A stretch of DNA of 53,615 nucleotides from Pseudodesulfovibrio sp. (GTDB lineage: Bacteria > Desulfobacterota > Desulfovibrionia > Desulfovibrionales > Desulfovibrionaceae), in assembly GCA_016342345.1 (NCBI GenBank), contig JAEINO010000023.1, forward strand, positions 1-53,615, written 5' to 3'. Positions 42,985-52,188 of the stretch are shown here, in pieces; the first letter of the stretch is position 1; every line of letters starts with the position of its first letter. Below the pieces are notes generated by a model. It worked only from the letters and a program-made list of their open reading frames with translations, was not told the origin of the DNA and ran no database searches. Position numbers and translations under genes: made by a program.

Positions 42985-43836
42985 CTACGCGCCCAGGCCC
43001 TTGGCCGGACGTTTCTTGACCCATATCTTTTCGCCGCTGGCTGCGATGATGGCAGCATCCTTGAATTCGTTGCGCCGCATCAGGTCACGCCAGACAATTT
43101 CCAACCGTTCGAGTTGGATTTCCCAATGGTCCATGGAGAGCCGTACAGTCAGGTCCTGGCCGTCCAGGTAGAATTCTATTTCGCGGGCAGAAGTCAACTT
43201 GATCCAGGCGGTCTCTGCCTGGGTAAACGGCGCCTGTCGTTTGCCGACTCTCTTCAGAAAACCCGTGAGCACAGCCTGTCCGTCTTCAACATTGTCAGCT
43301 ATGCTCAGGATCGGCAGGGAGGTCATTTCGCCTGGATGCATGGGGGCGATGACCTTGCCTTTTGCATCTGCGAAATAGAGTCCATCGCCTTGGCGAATCC
43401 AGAACACGGGGGTTTTCTCTGTCACGCCGATGCGAAGTTTGTTGGGAAATTCGCGGCGTACGTTCACGGATTGAATCCATGGATTGGCGGAGAGCTTTTC
43501 TTTCACTTCGCTCAAGTTCATTTCCAGACAGTTGAGACCAAGGTTGACGTCTCCGGTCTTCAGAATGTTGCCATATGTCAATCGGTCATTGCCTGTGACG
43601 TGAATTTCCTTGAGTTCGAAATAGGGGTGCGAGGTGACAAGACGGTAGCCATAGAGCAGTCCCACACCGAGCACTGCAACAAAGGACAAGGTGAGCAGGA
43701 CCATGATGGTTCGCACCACGATTTGTCCGGCACCTGTCAGCGAACGGCCCGACTTGTTTTTCTTCCGACGCAGTGTGTTGCCGTGTTTGCTGCCGAGTTT
43801 GAAACGGCTTTGTTTGTCCATGGTCAGGGTACTCAT
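42985..43836 (-). CDS. ftsQ: Cell division protein FtsQ
   Basis: FtsQ is the bitopic divisome protein linking early and late division proteins. The 283-residue protein has a basic N-terminal tail (RRKKNKSGRS), one membrane segment (about 45-67, IMVLLTLSFVAVLGVGLLYGY), and a periplasmic POTRA domain beginning at FELKEIHVTGNDRLTYGNIL. The rest is the FtsQ beta domain with IRVTEKTPVFWI-type strands. Its start overlaps the murB stop by 4 bases (ATGA), so the two are translationally coupled. Confidence 0.95.
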   Translation of the reverse strand: MSTLTMDKQSRFKLGSKHGNTLRRKKNKSGRSLTGAGQIVVRTIMVLLTLSFVAVLGVGLLYGYRLVTSHPYFELKEIHVTGNDRLTYGNILKTGDVNLGLNCLEMNLSEVKEKLSANPWIQSVNVRREFPNKLRIGVTEKTPVFWIRQGDGLYFADAKGKVIAPMHPGEMTSLPILSIADNVEDGQAVLTGFLKRVGKRQAPFTQAETAWIKLTSAREIEFYLDGQDLTVRLSMDHWEIQLERLEIVWRDLMRRNEFKDAAIIAASGEKIWVKKRPAKGLGA

Positions 43837-44714
43837 AATATGATGACCTCCGTTTCGAGGTTGATGCCGAATTTTTCCTTTACTGTAATGCGGCCATGCT
43901 CAATGAGTTCAAGGGCGTTCCGGCTGTTGCCGTTGCCGGTGTTGATGAGAAAATTTGCGTGAAGGTCGGAAAAGGCCATGCCACCGAGTCTGACCCCTTT
44001 CATGCCTGCCTGATCAAGGAGTTTGCCTGCGCTTTCGCCTTCGGGATTCTTGAACACGCACCCTGCGCTTTTGGTCGTGACCGGTTGAGTGGCTTTCTTC
44101 TTTTCGTAGAATTCCTGCATGTTCTTGCGCACGGATTTGGGAGTGGCTTCGGTGAGCACCAGTTCCACTTTCCAGATCAGGCACTTGCCGCCATGGATGC
44201 CGGGGGAAAAATGGCGATAGGAAAAGATGCACTGGTCCGCATTGAGCCAGAAAAGTCCGTGAGCCGGGGACCACAACTGGATTCTTGTGACCAGATCACC
44301 AAATTCGAGACCGTAGGAGCCAGCGTTCATGGCGATTGCACCGCCCACTGATCCCGGGATGCCGGTCAGGGCTTCCAGCCCGGACAGTCCGGCCATTTGA
44401 GCCCAGCCAAGAAGGCCGGGGAGCCTTTGTCCCGCACCGCAGCGGACTACGAGTTTGTCTTTCACTTTTTCCACGCGTTCAGGACCAGAGGTCGTGTTGA
44501 CGCGAATCAGGGCCATGTCGAGATGTCCGTCCGGGGCAATCAGGTTGCTGCCTTCGCCAATGACGAACGGCCTGAGTGTTTCTCGTGTGAGGAAGGTCCC
44601 CAGTTCATCGAGATCGTGCTTGTCGTGCACCACTGCCTCGACCTCGGCGGTGCCGCCAAGTTCCAGTGTGGTACGCTCGGTCAGCGATGGATTGGGGATG
44701 AGTACAAGTGCCAC
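43833..44714 (-). CDS. murB: UDP-N-acetylenolpyruvoylglucosamine reductase
   Basis: MurB makes UDP-MurNAc, the second committed step of peptidoglycan synthesis, using FAD and NADPH. The 293-residue protein has FAD-binding blocks RPFVIGEGSNLIAPDG and LTGIPGSVGGAIAMNAGSYG, and the catalytic Ser in TKSAGCVFKNPEGESAGKLLDQAG. The start is GTG at 44714 with an upstream AGGAA. It is 11 bases after murC and overlaps ftsQ by 4 bases. Confidence 0.97.
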   Translation of the reverse strand: MALVLIPNPSLTERTTLELGGTAEVEAVVHDKHDLDELGTFLTRETLRPFVIGEGSNLIAPDGHLDMALIRVNTTSGPERVEKVKDKLVVRCGAGQRLPGLLGWAQMAGLSGLEALTGIPGSVGGAIAMNAGSYGLEFGDLVTRIQLWSPAHGLFWLNADQCIFSYRHFSPGIHGGKCLIWKVELVLTEATPKSVRKNMQEFYEKKKATQPVTTKSAGCVFKNPEGESAGKLLDQAGMKGVRLGGMAFSDLHANFLINTGNGNSRNALELIEHGRITVKEKFGINLETEVIIL

Positions 44715-44725
44715 TTTCCTGTCCT

Positions 44726-46195
44726 TTATTTTTCGGTTCCGTCTGTTGATTCGTCTGTAAATTCTTGTTCAGGCTCATCTGGTTGGTTGAGCCAGTTTTC
44801 GCCGATCCGCCATACGGACCCGGCACCCTGGGTTATGAAAAGGTCGCCCGGTTGCAGTGTGGTTTTCAATTGATTTTCCAGAGCTTCGAAATCCGAGAAG
44901 AATTCCACATTTGTTTCCGAGACCTGCTTGATGCCCTGGGCCAGGGACAATCCGCTCACTCCGGGAATGGGCGATTCACTGGCCGGGTATATTTCCGTAA
45001 GCATCAGAAGATCGGCATCGGTAAAGGCCTTGCAGAATTCTCCGAACAAGGCTTTGGTCCGGGTGAAACGATGGGGCTGGAACGCGACGACAATCCGTCG
45101 ATTCGGGTAACATGCCCGTGCTGTCTTGAGGTTTGCGACAATCTCTGCGGGATGGTGGCCGTAGTCATCCACCACCATGACTCCCTTGAGTTCACCCTTG
45201 CGTTCGAAACGACGACCCACGCCGCCGAAATTGGCCAGACCGTTGATGATGTCTTCTTTGCTCAGTCCTGCTTCCAATGCCACGCCAATGCAGGCCAGGG
45301 CGTTGAGGACGTTGTGGATTCCGGGTTGGGCCACGGTCACTTCGCCCCATTCCTCGTCATTGAGAAAGACCTTGAAAAGGCTTCTCAGGTGCGCACTGAT
45401 GATCTCGCCACGCAGTTTGTTTTTCGGTCCGAGGCCATAGGTCAGGTACGGGCGTTTGATGTTGGGCAGAAGTCGTTGCACACCTTCGTCGTCGCCGCAG
45501 ACCACGTTCATTCCGTAAAAGGGAATGGAGTTCATGAATTTAGTGAAAGATGTGTCGATGGCATCCTGGTCAGGATAGAAATCCATGTGATCCTTGTCCA
45601 CGTTGGTGACCACGGAGATGATCGGGGACAGGAGCAGAAAAGATCCATCGGATTCGTCGGCCTCGGCAATGAGGTGGTCGCCTTCGCCAAGGCGGGCGTT
45701 GGCACCGTAAGTATTCAGCTTGCCACCGATGATGACGGTGGGGTCAAGGTCAGCTTCGGTGAATATGGTTGCCAGCAGGGACGTGGTGGTCGTCTTGCCG
45801 TGGGTTCCGGCAATGGCAATGCCGGTGCGAAGGCGCATGAGTTCGGCCAGCATCTCGGCACGAGGGATGATGGGAATGCCACGCTCGCGGGCTTCCACAA
45901 GCTCGGGATTGTTGTCCGGGATGGCCGTGGACTTGATGAGCACGTCGGCCTTGCCCACGTTATCCGCGCCGTGTCCGATGAAGACATTGGCTCCGAGTTT
46001 TTCGAGGCGTCTGACCGGGGCCGATGCGGACAGGTCCGAGCCGGTGACGTAGAAACCCATGTTTATGAGCACCTCGGCGATGCCGTTCATGCCGGAGCCG
46101 CCGATGCCGACCATGTGGATATCGTTTACGCGTGCCCGCATGGCGGGACATGCTTCGCCGCCGACTGTAAGGTATGGTCCTTGTGCTGCTGCCAT
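44726..46195 (-). CDS. murC: UDP-N-acetylmuramate-L-alanine ligase
   Basis: MurC adds L-alanine to UDP-MurNAc. The 489-residue Mur ligase has the Rossmann opening [19 protein letters not shown], the ATP motif [20 protein letters not shown], and [13 protein letters not shown] and [12 protein letters not shown] further on. The ATG at 46195 has a strong GAGGAG, so an N-terminal extension of 18 residues before MRARVNDIH is likely real. A highly acidic C-terminal tail ([14 protein letters not shown]) is present. It is 17 bases after murG. Confidence 0.97.
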   Translation of the reverse strand: MAAAQGPYLTVGGEACPAMRARVNDIHMVGIGGSGMNGIAEVLINMGFYVTGSDLSASAPVRRLEKLGANVFIGHGADNVGKADVLIKSTAIPDNNPELVEARERGIPIIPRAEMLAELMRLRTGIAIAGTHGKTTTTSLLATIFTEADLDPTVIIGGKLNTYGANARLGEGDHLIAEADESDGSFLLLSPIISVVTNVDKDHMDFYPDQDAIDTSFTKFMNSIPFYGMNVVCGDDEGVQRLLPNIKRPYLTYGLGPKNKLRGEIISAHLRSLFKVFLNDEEWGEVTVAQPGIHNVLNALACIGVALEAGLSKEDIINGLANFGGVGRRFERKGELKGVMVVDDYGHHPAEIVANLKTARACYPNRRIVVAFQPHRFTRTKALFGEFCKAFTDADLLMLTEIYPASESPIPGVSGLSLAQGIKQVSETNVEFFSDFEALENQLKTTLQPGDLFITQGAGSVWRIGENWLNQPDEPEQEFTDESTDGTEK

Positions 46196-46212
46196 ATCAA
46201 TTCTCCTCTGCC

Positions 46213-47292
46213 TTAGGCGGCAATGGCTTCAAGCCCTGCCGCTATATCCGTGGCTGCATATATCCTGGCGAAAGTGCAGGCCGCATTTTCCATGTCTTTC
46301 AATTGTCCGGTGTTTTCGAGTAGTCCGAGGGCTGTGGTTGCCAGAGTATCTCCTGTCAGGTCTGCCTGGGGGAGAATTTGTGCTGCACCAATGTCAGACA
46401 GGGCCTTTGCATTCATTGTCTGATGGTCATGGGTGGCCTGGGGAAAGGGCACGAAGATTGCCGGAACCCCTGCCGCCGCTATTTCAAAAATCGTTGTTGC
46501 CCCTGCCCGGCAGATTGCCAGGTCGCAGTGGGCATACTCGGTTGCCATGTCCTCGATAAACTCCCGAACCTGTGATGGGTCTGCTCCGGCTGTTTCGTAG
46601 GAGGCCCGTACCCGTTGAAAGTCGGATTTGCCTGTCTGATGAACCAGTTCCACTCCAGCCGCCATGAGCGTGGGAAGTGCCTGGATGACGGCTTCGTTGA
46701 TGGGTCGTGCGCCCTGGCTGCCGCCAAGCACGAGGATGCGTTTGCTTGAATCGTGATTCGTGCGTTTCCCGGCTGTGGCGATTATTTCGGCTCGCACCGG
46801 ATTGCCCGTGAGGATGGTCTTGGACGTCGGAAAAACACCGAGGGTGTCCGGGAAACTCAGGAAAATTCGTCGGACCATCTTGCTCAGAACCTTGTTGCTG
46901 ACGCCGGGCACTGAATTCTGTTCGTGTATGGCGGTGGGGATGCCGAGCAGGCGGGCTGCCACGATAGGGCAGAACCCTGCGTAGCCGCCAAACCCCAGGG
47001 CGGCATCAGGTGCGAATCTTTTTACTGCGGAGAGGGCTTTGGGTACGCCTGTGCCGACCCAGCCTACGCCGGACACGAGACCGGACAGACCGCGTCCCAT
47101 GATCCCCTTGGCCGGGAGTCTCAGGAATTCGAGTCCGTGCTTGCGGGCCATGTCACCTTCGGGACCGGAACCACCCATGAACAGGATTTCCACGCCGGGA
47201 TTGCGTTTTGCGAGTTCATCGGCCACGGCCAGGGCCGGGAAGATATGGCCGCCAGTGCCGCCGGTGGTGAGAATTACACGATGCAATGTCAT
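46213..47292 (-). CDS. murG: UDP-GlcNAc:undecaprenyl-PP-MurNAc-pentapeptide GlcNAc transferase
   Basis: MurG makes lipid II from lipid I at the cytoplasmic face of the membrane. The 359-residue GT28 protein starts [22 protein letters not shown], with the GGTGGHI loop, and continues with [25 protein letters not shown] and [13 protein letters not shown] Gly-rich DAGE-type region lies in [25 protein letters not shown]. The frame is open far upstream, but that part is the ftsW gene in another frame. The ATG overlaps the ftsW stop by 4 bases. Confidence 0.97.
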   Translation of the reverse strand: MTLHRVILTTGGTGGHIFPALAVADELAKRNPGVEILFMGGSGPEGDMARKHGLEFLRLPAKGIMGRGLSGLVSGVGWVGTGVPKALSAVKRFAPDAALGFGGYAGFCPIVAARLLGIPTAIHEQNSVPGVSNKVLSKMVRRIFLSFPDTLGVFPTSKTILTGNPVRAEIIATAGKRTNHDSSKRILVLGGSQGARPINEAVIQALPTLMAAGVELVHQTGKSDFQRVRASYETAGADPSQVREFIEDMATEYAHCDLAICRAGATTIFEIAAAGVPAIFVPFPQATHDHQTMNAKALSDIGAAQILPQADLTGDTLATTALGLLENTGQLKDMENAACTFARIYAATDIAAGLEAIAA

Positions 47293-48413
47293 GCCTTCCC
47301 CCCTCGCGACAGGTTGAGCAGGATACCTGCACAGACGAAGGAAGCGGTCAGGCTGGAGCCTCCGTAGCTGATGAAGGGCATGGCCACGCCCTTGGGAGGG
47401 ACTGTGCCGAGCACCACGGCCAGGTTGAGGACCATGCCGAGTGCGATAATGCACGTGACTCCGAATGCGGTGAACTTGTCCTGAAGGTCTTCCTGTTTCA
47501 TTGCAATGCGGAAGGCTCTCCACAGGAAGAATCCGATGGCAAAGAAAAAGAGGGACATGCCGAAAAAGCCGAGTTCCTCGCCCACAACGGCCATGATGAA
47601 ATCGTTGTGTGCTTCGGGAAGGAAAAAGAGCTTGCGCGTACCGGCTCCTATGCCGGTGCCGAACACCTGTCCGGAACCGAAGGCGTAGAGGGACTGCACC
47701 AGTTGATAGCCTTCGTTCTGAGCTGAGGCGAACGGGTCGAGAAATGCGGTCCATCGCTTGAGGCGGTAGGGGGAGGACGTGATGAGCAGCCAGCCCGCGC
47801 CTGTTGCGAATATGAGTGATATAAAGAGATAACTGAATCGGGTGCCGCCCACCATACACATGAAGAACAGCAGTCCGGCAAGGACCACGGCGCCACCAAA
47901 GTCCGGTTGTAGGAGCAGCAGTCCGCACAGGAATCCGGTGACGATGAACGGGGGAAGGAAGCCCACGGAAAAGGTCTTTACCAGATCCTGCTTTCTGGCG
48001 AAAAAGTATGCGAGATAGAAGACCAACGCGATTTTGGCGAATTCCAGTGGCTGGAGACTGATCGGCCCCAGCTTGATCCAGCGACTGGCTCCATTGACAC
48101 TGATGCCCATAGGCGTCAGGCACAGGACGAGCAGGATGATGGCTGCGGCTACCCATACGTATGTCAGGCCGTAGAGCAGCCTTTTGGGTACTTGCATGCA
48201 TGTCAGCATGCAGGCCAGCCCGACACCGGTGAAGATGAGCTGCCGCTTGAAGAAAAAGTATTTGTCCGCGTACATCCTCTCGGCCATGATGCCCGAAGAG
48301 GACAGCACCATGAGCAGACCGAACCCGCCCAGGAACAGGGTGGTGGTCAGGAGCCACGGGTCAATGCTCCCGAGGGCTGCGGAACTTTTTCTGTTGCTGA
48401 GTCGTTTATTCAT
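47289..48413 (-). CDS. ftsW: Peptidoglycan glycosyltransferase FtsW
   Basis: FtsW is the SEDS-family polymerase of the divisome. The 374-residue protein has about ten membrane segments. Typical blocks are GSIDPWLLTTTLFLGGFGLLMVLSSSG near the N terminus, LQPLEFAKIALVFYLAYFF, LLQPDFGGAVVLAGLLFFM, and VLGTVPPKGVAMPFISYGGSSL near the C terminus. The ATG at 48413 overlaps the 3' end of murD by 8 bases; a longer open frame lies within murD and was rejected. Confidence 0.97.
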   Translation of the reverse strand: MNKRLSNRKSSAALGSIDPWLLTTTLFLGGFGLLMVLSSSGIMAERMYADKYFFFKRQLIFTGVGLACMLTCMQVPKRLLYGLTYVWVAAAIILLVLCLTPMGISVNGASRWIKLGPISLQPLEFAKIALVFYLAYFFARKQDLVKTFSVGFLPPFIVTGFLCGLLLLQPDFGGAVVLAGLLFFMCMVGGTRFSYLFISLIFATGAGWLLITSSPYRLKRWTAFLDPFASAQNEGYQLVQSLYAFGSGQVFGTGIGAGTRKLFFLPEAHNDFIMAVVGEELGFFGMSLFFFAIGFFLWRAFRIAMKQEDLQDKFTAFGVTCIIALGMVLNLAVVLGTVPPKGVAMPFISYGGSSLTASFVCAGILLNLSRGGKA

Positions 48414-49710
48414 CAAGGGACTCCACAACACGTTTGAAGTCGTCGCCGCGTTGGCCATAGCTTGTGTACTGATCAAAGCTTGACGTGGCAGGGGAAAGAA
48501 GGATTGCTTCACCGCTGGATGCCTTTGAGGCTTGTCTCTTTACGGCAGCTTCCAGAGTCTCATCCCAGGTCACGGAAAAAGTTTTTTTGAGCGATTTTTC
48601 AAGAATCTTCCGACTGCCACCGAACAGGCCGACGTGAACCACCTTGTCCTTGACGGTCTGGGCAAATGCTTCCACGTCGCCGCCTTTCCAGACTCCGCCC
48701 ATGAGCAGGCGGATTGGGCGATCAACTGATCGTATGGCCGCAATGACCGCATCCAGGGTCGTTGCCTTGGAATCGTCCACGTACAGGACGCCGTGAATCT
48801 CGGCCACAGGTTCTATGCGATGGGAGAGGGGTTTGAATTCGCGGATTGCCTCGGCTGCCTGAGCCTCGGTAATGCCGAAATGTTTTACGGCTTGCCATGC
48901 AGCCTCGATATTTGAGCGGTTGTGCTCGCCTGGAAGATGGGGAGCCTCGAACCGGTCGGTGGGGCCGAACCATTCCACCCGGGCATTGGTGAAAGCCCTG
49001 TCGCCGATGACGTGGCGCAGGCTTTCGTGCAGGAGTGCTGTATCTTCACCGGTCATGCGGTTGAACATGATCAGTTTGGCGTCGAGGTACTCGTCCATAT
49101 CCTCGTGGTAGTCGAGATGGTTGGCTGCGAAGTTGAGGAATACGGCCACATGCGGTTTGAACAGTCGGCAGCTTTGGAGCTGGAAGCTGGACACTTCGAG
49201 CACGATGACTTCGGCTGGTTCCATGTCCAGCAGGTATTCGCACAGGGGGGTTCCGATGTTGCCGCCTGTGAACGCTTTTTTGCCTGATTTTTCAAAAATT
49301 TCACTGACGAGCGTGGTGGTTGTGGTCTTGCCGTTGGTGCCGGTGATGGCAAGGACCGGTGCCTCTATGAACCAAGAGGCCAATTCCAGTTCGGATACGA
49401 TCTTCTGGGAAGAGATGCCTTTCAGGGCATGGGCCATCTTTTTGATCGGAACTCCGGGAGACAGGACAATGATATCTGCGTCCGCAAAGTGTTCCTGCTT
49501 GTGCTGGCCGGTGATGAGTTCCACTTTGTTTCCGAGTTCGCCCAGCGTTTCTTTGGTCACGTCCTTGCTTTGGTCGACAACGCATACGTTCGCACCAAGC
49601 ACGTTGAGCAGTCTGGCTGCCGCGATGCCGGAACGTCCAATACCCACCACTACGGCTTTTTTGCCTGAGAGGATGCGTTGATCAATGAAGCTTTGAACGA
49701 TGCGATTCAT
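48406..49710 (-). CDS. murD: UDP-N-acetylmuramoylalanine-D-glutamate ligase
   Basis: MurD adds D-glutamate to UDP-MurNAc-L-Ala. The 434-residue protein has an N-terminal dinucleotide-like region (GKKAVVVGIGRSGIAAARLL), ATP motif APVLAITGTNGKTTTTTLVSEIF near 120, FLNFAANHLDYHEDMDEY, and YVDDSKATTLDAVIAAI. AAGGA lies before the ATG. It is 4 bases after mraY and overlaps ftsW by 8. Confidence 0.97.
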   Translation of the reverse strand: MNRIVQSFIDQRILSGKKAVVVGIGRSGIAAARLLNVLGANVCVVDQSKDVTKETLGELGNKVELITGQHKQEHFADADIIVLSPGVPIKKMAHALKGISSQKIVSELELASWFIEAPVLAITGTNGKTTTTTLVSEIFEKSGKKAFTGGNIGTPLCEYLLDMEPAEVIVLEVSSFQLQSCRLFKPHVAVFLNFAANHLDYHEDMDEYLDAKLIMFNRMTGEDTALLHESLRHVIGDRAFTNARVEWFGPTDRFEAPHLPGEHNRSNIEAAWQAVKHFGITEAQAAEAIREFKPLSHRIEPVAEIHGVLYVDDSKATTLDAVIAAIRSVDRPIRLLMGGVWKGGDVEAFAQTVKDKVVHVGLFGGSRKILEKSLKKTFSVTWDETLEAAVKRQASKASSGEAILLSPATSSFDQYTSYGQRGDDFKRVVESLDE

Positions 49711-49714
49711 TTCC

Positions 49715-50791
49715 TTACCTCAACTTGAGTGTTGAAAGGGCCATGAGGGCCATGAGTATGGATAGAATCCAGAACCTGACGATGATCTTGGATTCCGGGA
49801 TGCCCTTGAGTTCGAAATGGTGATGGAGCGGTGCCATCTTGAAAATTCGTTTGCCGCCCGAGAGTTTGAAGTATCCGACCTGAAGGATGACCGAGAGGGT
49901 CTCGAATACGAACACGCCCCCCACGATGGCGAGCAGGAGTTCCTGTTTGGCGAGTACGGCCACGAAGCCGAGTGCGCCGCCGAGGCCGAGTGAACCGACG
50001 TCACCCATGAAGACCTGAGCCGGATGGGCGTTGAACCAGAGGAATCCCAGTCCTGCGCCAACCATGGCCCCGCAAAAAACCGTTACTTCTCCGATGCCCT
50101 GGATGTTCTGTACAGCCAGATATTCGGCCATGCGCGCGTGGCCGGACACGTAGATGAAGATGGCAAAGCAGGCCATGGCAACGACCATGGGGCCGATGGC
50201 CAGTCCGTCCAGTCCGTCCGTGAGATTGACGGCATTGGATGCGCCGACCATGACGACCATGGCAAAGGGAAGATAGAACCATCCCAGGTCAGGGTTGAAA
50301 TTTTTGAAGAACGGTACGGATAATTGGGTGGAGTAGGCCGGTTCCTGAATGAGCAGGGCGATGGCCGCTGCTGCCACGGCACATTGGAAGAAGAACTTGG
50401 CCTTGGTTGACAGGCCCTGATTCTGTTTTTTGACCACCTTGATGTAATCGTCCGCAAAACCGACTGCGCTGAATCCGGTGAATACGAGCAGTGTCAGCCA
50501 GACGTATACGTTGGTCAGATCAGCCCAGAGCAGGGTGGATATGGCCACGCTGAGGAGAATCATGATGCCGCCCATGGTGGGGGTACCCTGCTTGGCCTGG
50601 TGCTGAGGGCCATTTTCGCGGATGTACTGGCCGCACTTGATGCGCTTGAGCCAGCGGATCATGGCCGGTCCGAACAGGATCGAGATGATGAGTGCGGTGA
50701 GCAACGCCCACACCGATCGGAAGGTAATGTAGCGAAAGACGTTGAGAACGCCGACATCCGTACTGAGCGGTACGAGCAAATTGTAAATCAA
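49715..50791 (-). CDS. mraY: Phospho-MurNAc-pentapeptide transferase
   Basis: MraY transfers phospho-MurNAc-pentapeptide to undecaprenyl phosphate to form lipid I. The 358-residue polytopic protein carries [51 protein letters not shown] (catalytic Asp pair region) and [12 protein letters not shown]. The start is TTG at 50791, six bases after a strong GGAGG, overlapping the murF stop (TTGA). An ATG further upstream lies within murF and was rejected. Confidence 0.97.
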   Translation of the reverse strand: MIYNLLVPLSTDVGVLNVFRYITFRSVWALLTALIISILFGPAMIRWLKRIKCGQYIRENGPQHQAKQGTPTMGGIMILLSVAISTLLWADLTNVYVWLTLLVFTGFSAVGFADDYIKVVKKQNQGLSTKAKFFFQCAVAAAAIALLIQEPAYSTQLSVPFFKNFNPDLGWFYLPFAMVVMVGASNAVNLTDGLDGLAIGPMVVAMACFAIFIYVSGHARMAEYLAVQNIQGIGEVTVFCGAMVGAGLGFLWFNAHPAQVFMGDVGSLGLGGALGFVAVLAKQELLLAIVGGVFVFETLSVILQVGYFKLSGGKRIFKMAPLHHHFELKGIPESKIIVRFWILSILMALMALSTLKLR

Positions 50792-52188
50792 GCTGTGCCT
50801 CCTTGTGCTCCCGCTGTGTTGCCGAGTTCCCTGCGAAGGGCATTGGCGAAATCTTCCATTTTGCATGAACGCGAGCCCTTGACCAGGACAACTGCCCGTT
50901 CAAGTTCCAGTTCGCGCCAAGCTTCGATAAATTCTTCTGACTTGTTCACTTTGGTGATATTCCTGTTGTTGCCTTCGAGTCCGGAAAGGACATCGTTGAA
51001 ATGGTCACCCTTGAAAAAGACGGCTTTTGGAGCGAGTTCCCCGATGAGTTGTCCCAATTCCACATGATGCATTTTGGCTTCCGTGCCGAGTTCGCGCATG
51101 TCGCCGAGTATGAGTACCAGAGGTCGGTCCTTGGCCATGTCCACGGCAGTTTTGATGGATCGGGCCATGGAAAGCGGGTTGGCGTTGTATGTGTCGTCAA
51201 TGATCAGCGTGTCACGGGTGGTCGCGCAGCAGAACCGCTGGCTGTCAGCCTGTATTGATTGCACTCCCCTGATCACGTCGTCGCGGGTCAGTCCCAGTTG
51301 GTGGGCGGTGGCTGAAACGCAGGCCAGATTCTCGGCGTAATGTTCACCGCAGAAGGGGGCCTTGAATTCACCCTCGCCCTCGGGGGTCCGAAGCCTAAAG
51401 AGTCCCCATCCATCAGCTTCGGCCCCGAGGAACGAGGCAACATGGGGGATGTTGTTCTCCTTGGTGGAAAATCCGATGGGTTGGTCCACTATTTCGCAGG
51501 CTGCATCCCAGAGCAGGGGATAGTCCTTGCAAACGATGGCCGAACCATTCTGACGCAGATATTTGAGCAGGGTGGTCTTGGCCTGGGCCACTCCTGCCTC
51601 GTTGCCGAGACCTTCCAGATGACCAGGGCCGATGTTGGTGATCACGGCGAGGTTCGGGCTGGCAATGGGCGCGAGATCTTCCATGTCGCCCTGCATCGAG
51701 ATGCCGAGTTCCATGATCCATAACTGCTGATCCGCGGTGGCCTTGAGCATGGACATGGGCAGGCCGATCTGGTTGTTGAAGTTGCGGTAATTCTTGGCAA
51801 CACTGAATTTTTGGGAAACCACCGCGTACAGCATTTCCTTGACCGTGGTTTTCCCTGCCGTGCCGGTGACGGCTATCAGCTTTGCTCCGCACATGTCGCG
51901 CCAGCAGGCAGCAACCCGGCCAAGGGCCTCGGTCGTGTCGCGGACCATTATCACTGGCACGTCAATATTCTCAAGCATGCGGGAGGCAACAATGCCCGCT
52001 GCGCCGGTCTTGGAAGCTTGTTGCGCAAACTCGTGACCGTCGAAATTATCGCCTTCGATACAGAAGAACAGGTCGCCTTTTTCCACAGTGCGACTGTCTG
52101 TCTGCACGGTGCGGATGGATATGTGCTGGTGGCCCTCTTCGGCCATGCTGCTCAGGCAGCGTTCTACATCAGCCAGAGTCAGGTTCAC
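50788..52188 (-). CDS. murF: UDP-MurNAc-tripeptide-D-Ala-D-Ala ligase
   Basis: MurF adds D-Ala-D-Ala to complete the UDP-MurNAc-pentapeptide. The 466-residue protein has the ATP motif [20 protein letters not shown] near 105, [39 protein letters not shown] and [16 protein letters not shown]. The start is GTG, overlapping the murE stop by 4 bases (GTGA), which signals translational coupling. It also overlaps mraY by 4 bases. Confidence 0.97.
   Translation of the reverse strand: MNLTLADVERCLSSMAEEGHQHISIRTVQTDSRTVEKGDLFFCIEGDNFDGHEFAQQASKTGAAGIVASRMLENIDVPVIMVRDTTEALGRVAACWRDMCGAKLIAVTGTAGKTTVKEMLYAVVSQKFSVAKNYRNFNNQIGLPMSMLKATADQQLWIMELGISMQGDMEDLAPIASPNLAVITNIGPGHLEGLGNEAGVAQAKTTLLKYLRQNGSAIVCKDYPLLWDAACEIVDQPIGFSTKENNIPHVASFLGAEADGWGLFRLRTPEGEGEFKAPFCGEHYAENLACVSATAHQLGLTRDDVIRGVQSIQADSQRFCCATTRDTLIIDDTYNANPLSMARSIKTAVDMAKDRPLVLILGDMRELGTEAKMHHVELGQLIGELAPKAVFFKGDHFNDVLSGLEGNNRNITKVNKSEEFIEAWRELELERAVVLVKGSRSCKMEDFANALRRELGNTAGAQGGTA

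Noticed and set aside
44765-46216. A 483-residue plus-strand open frame opposite murC
   Set aside because: Antisense shadow of murC; no family features.
46213-48357. A 714-residue open frame covering murG and part of ftsW
   Set aside because: The first ~350 codons are the opposite-phase shadow of ftsW; the MurG family start [12 protein letters not shown] lies at 47292 with a 4-base overlap to the ftsW stop.
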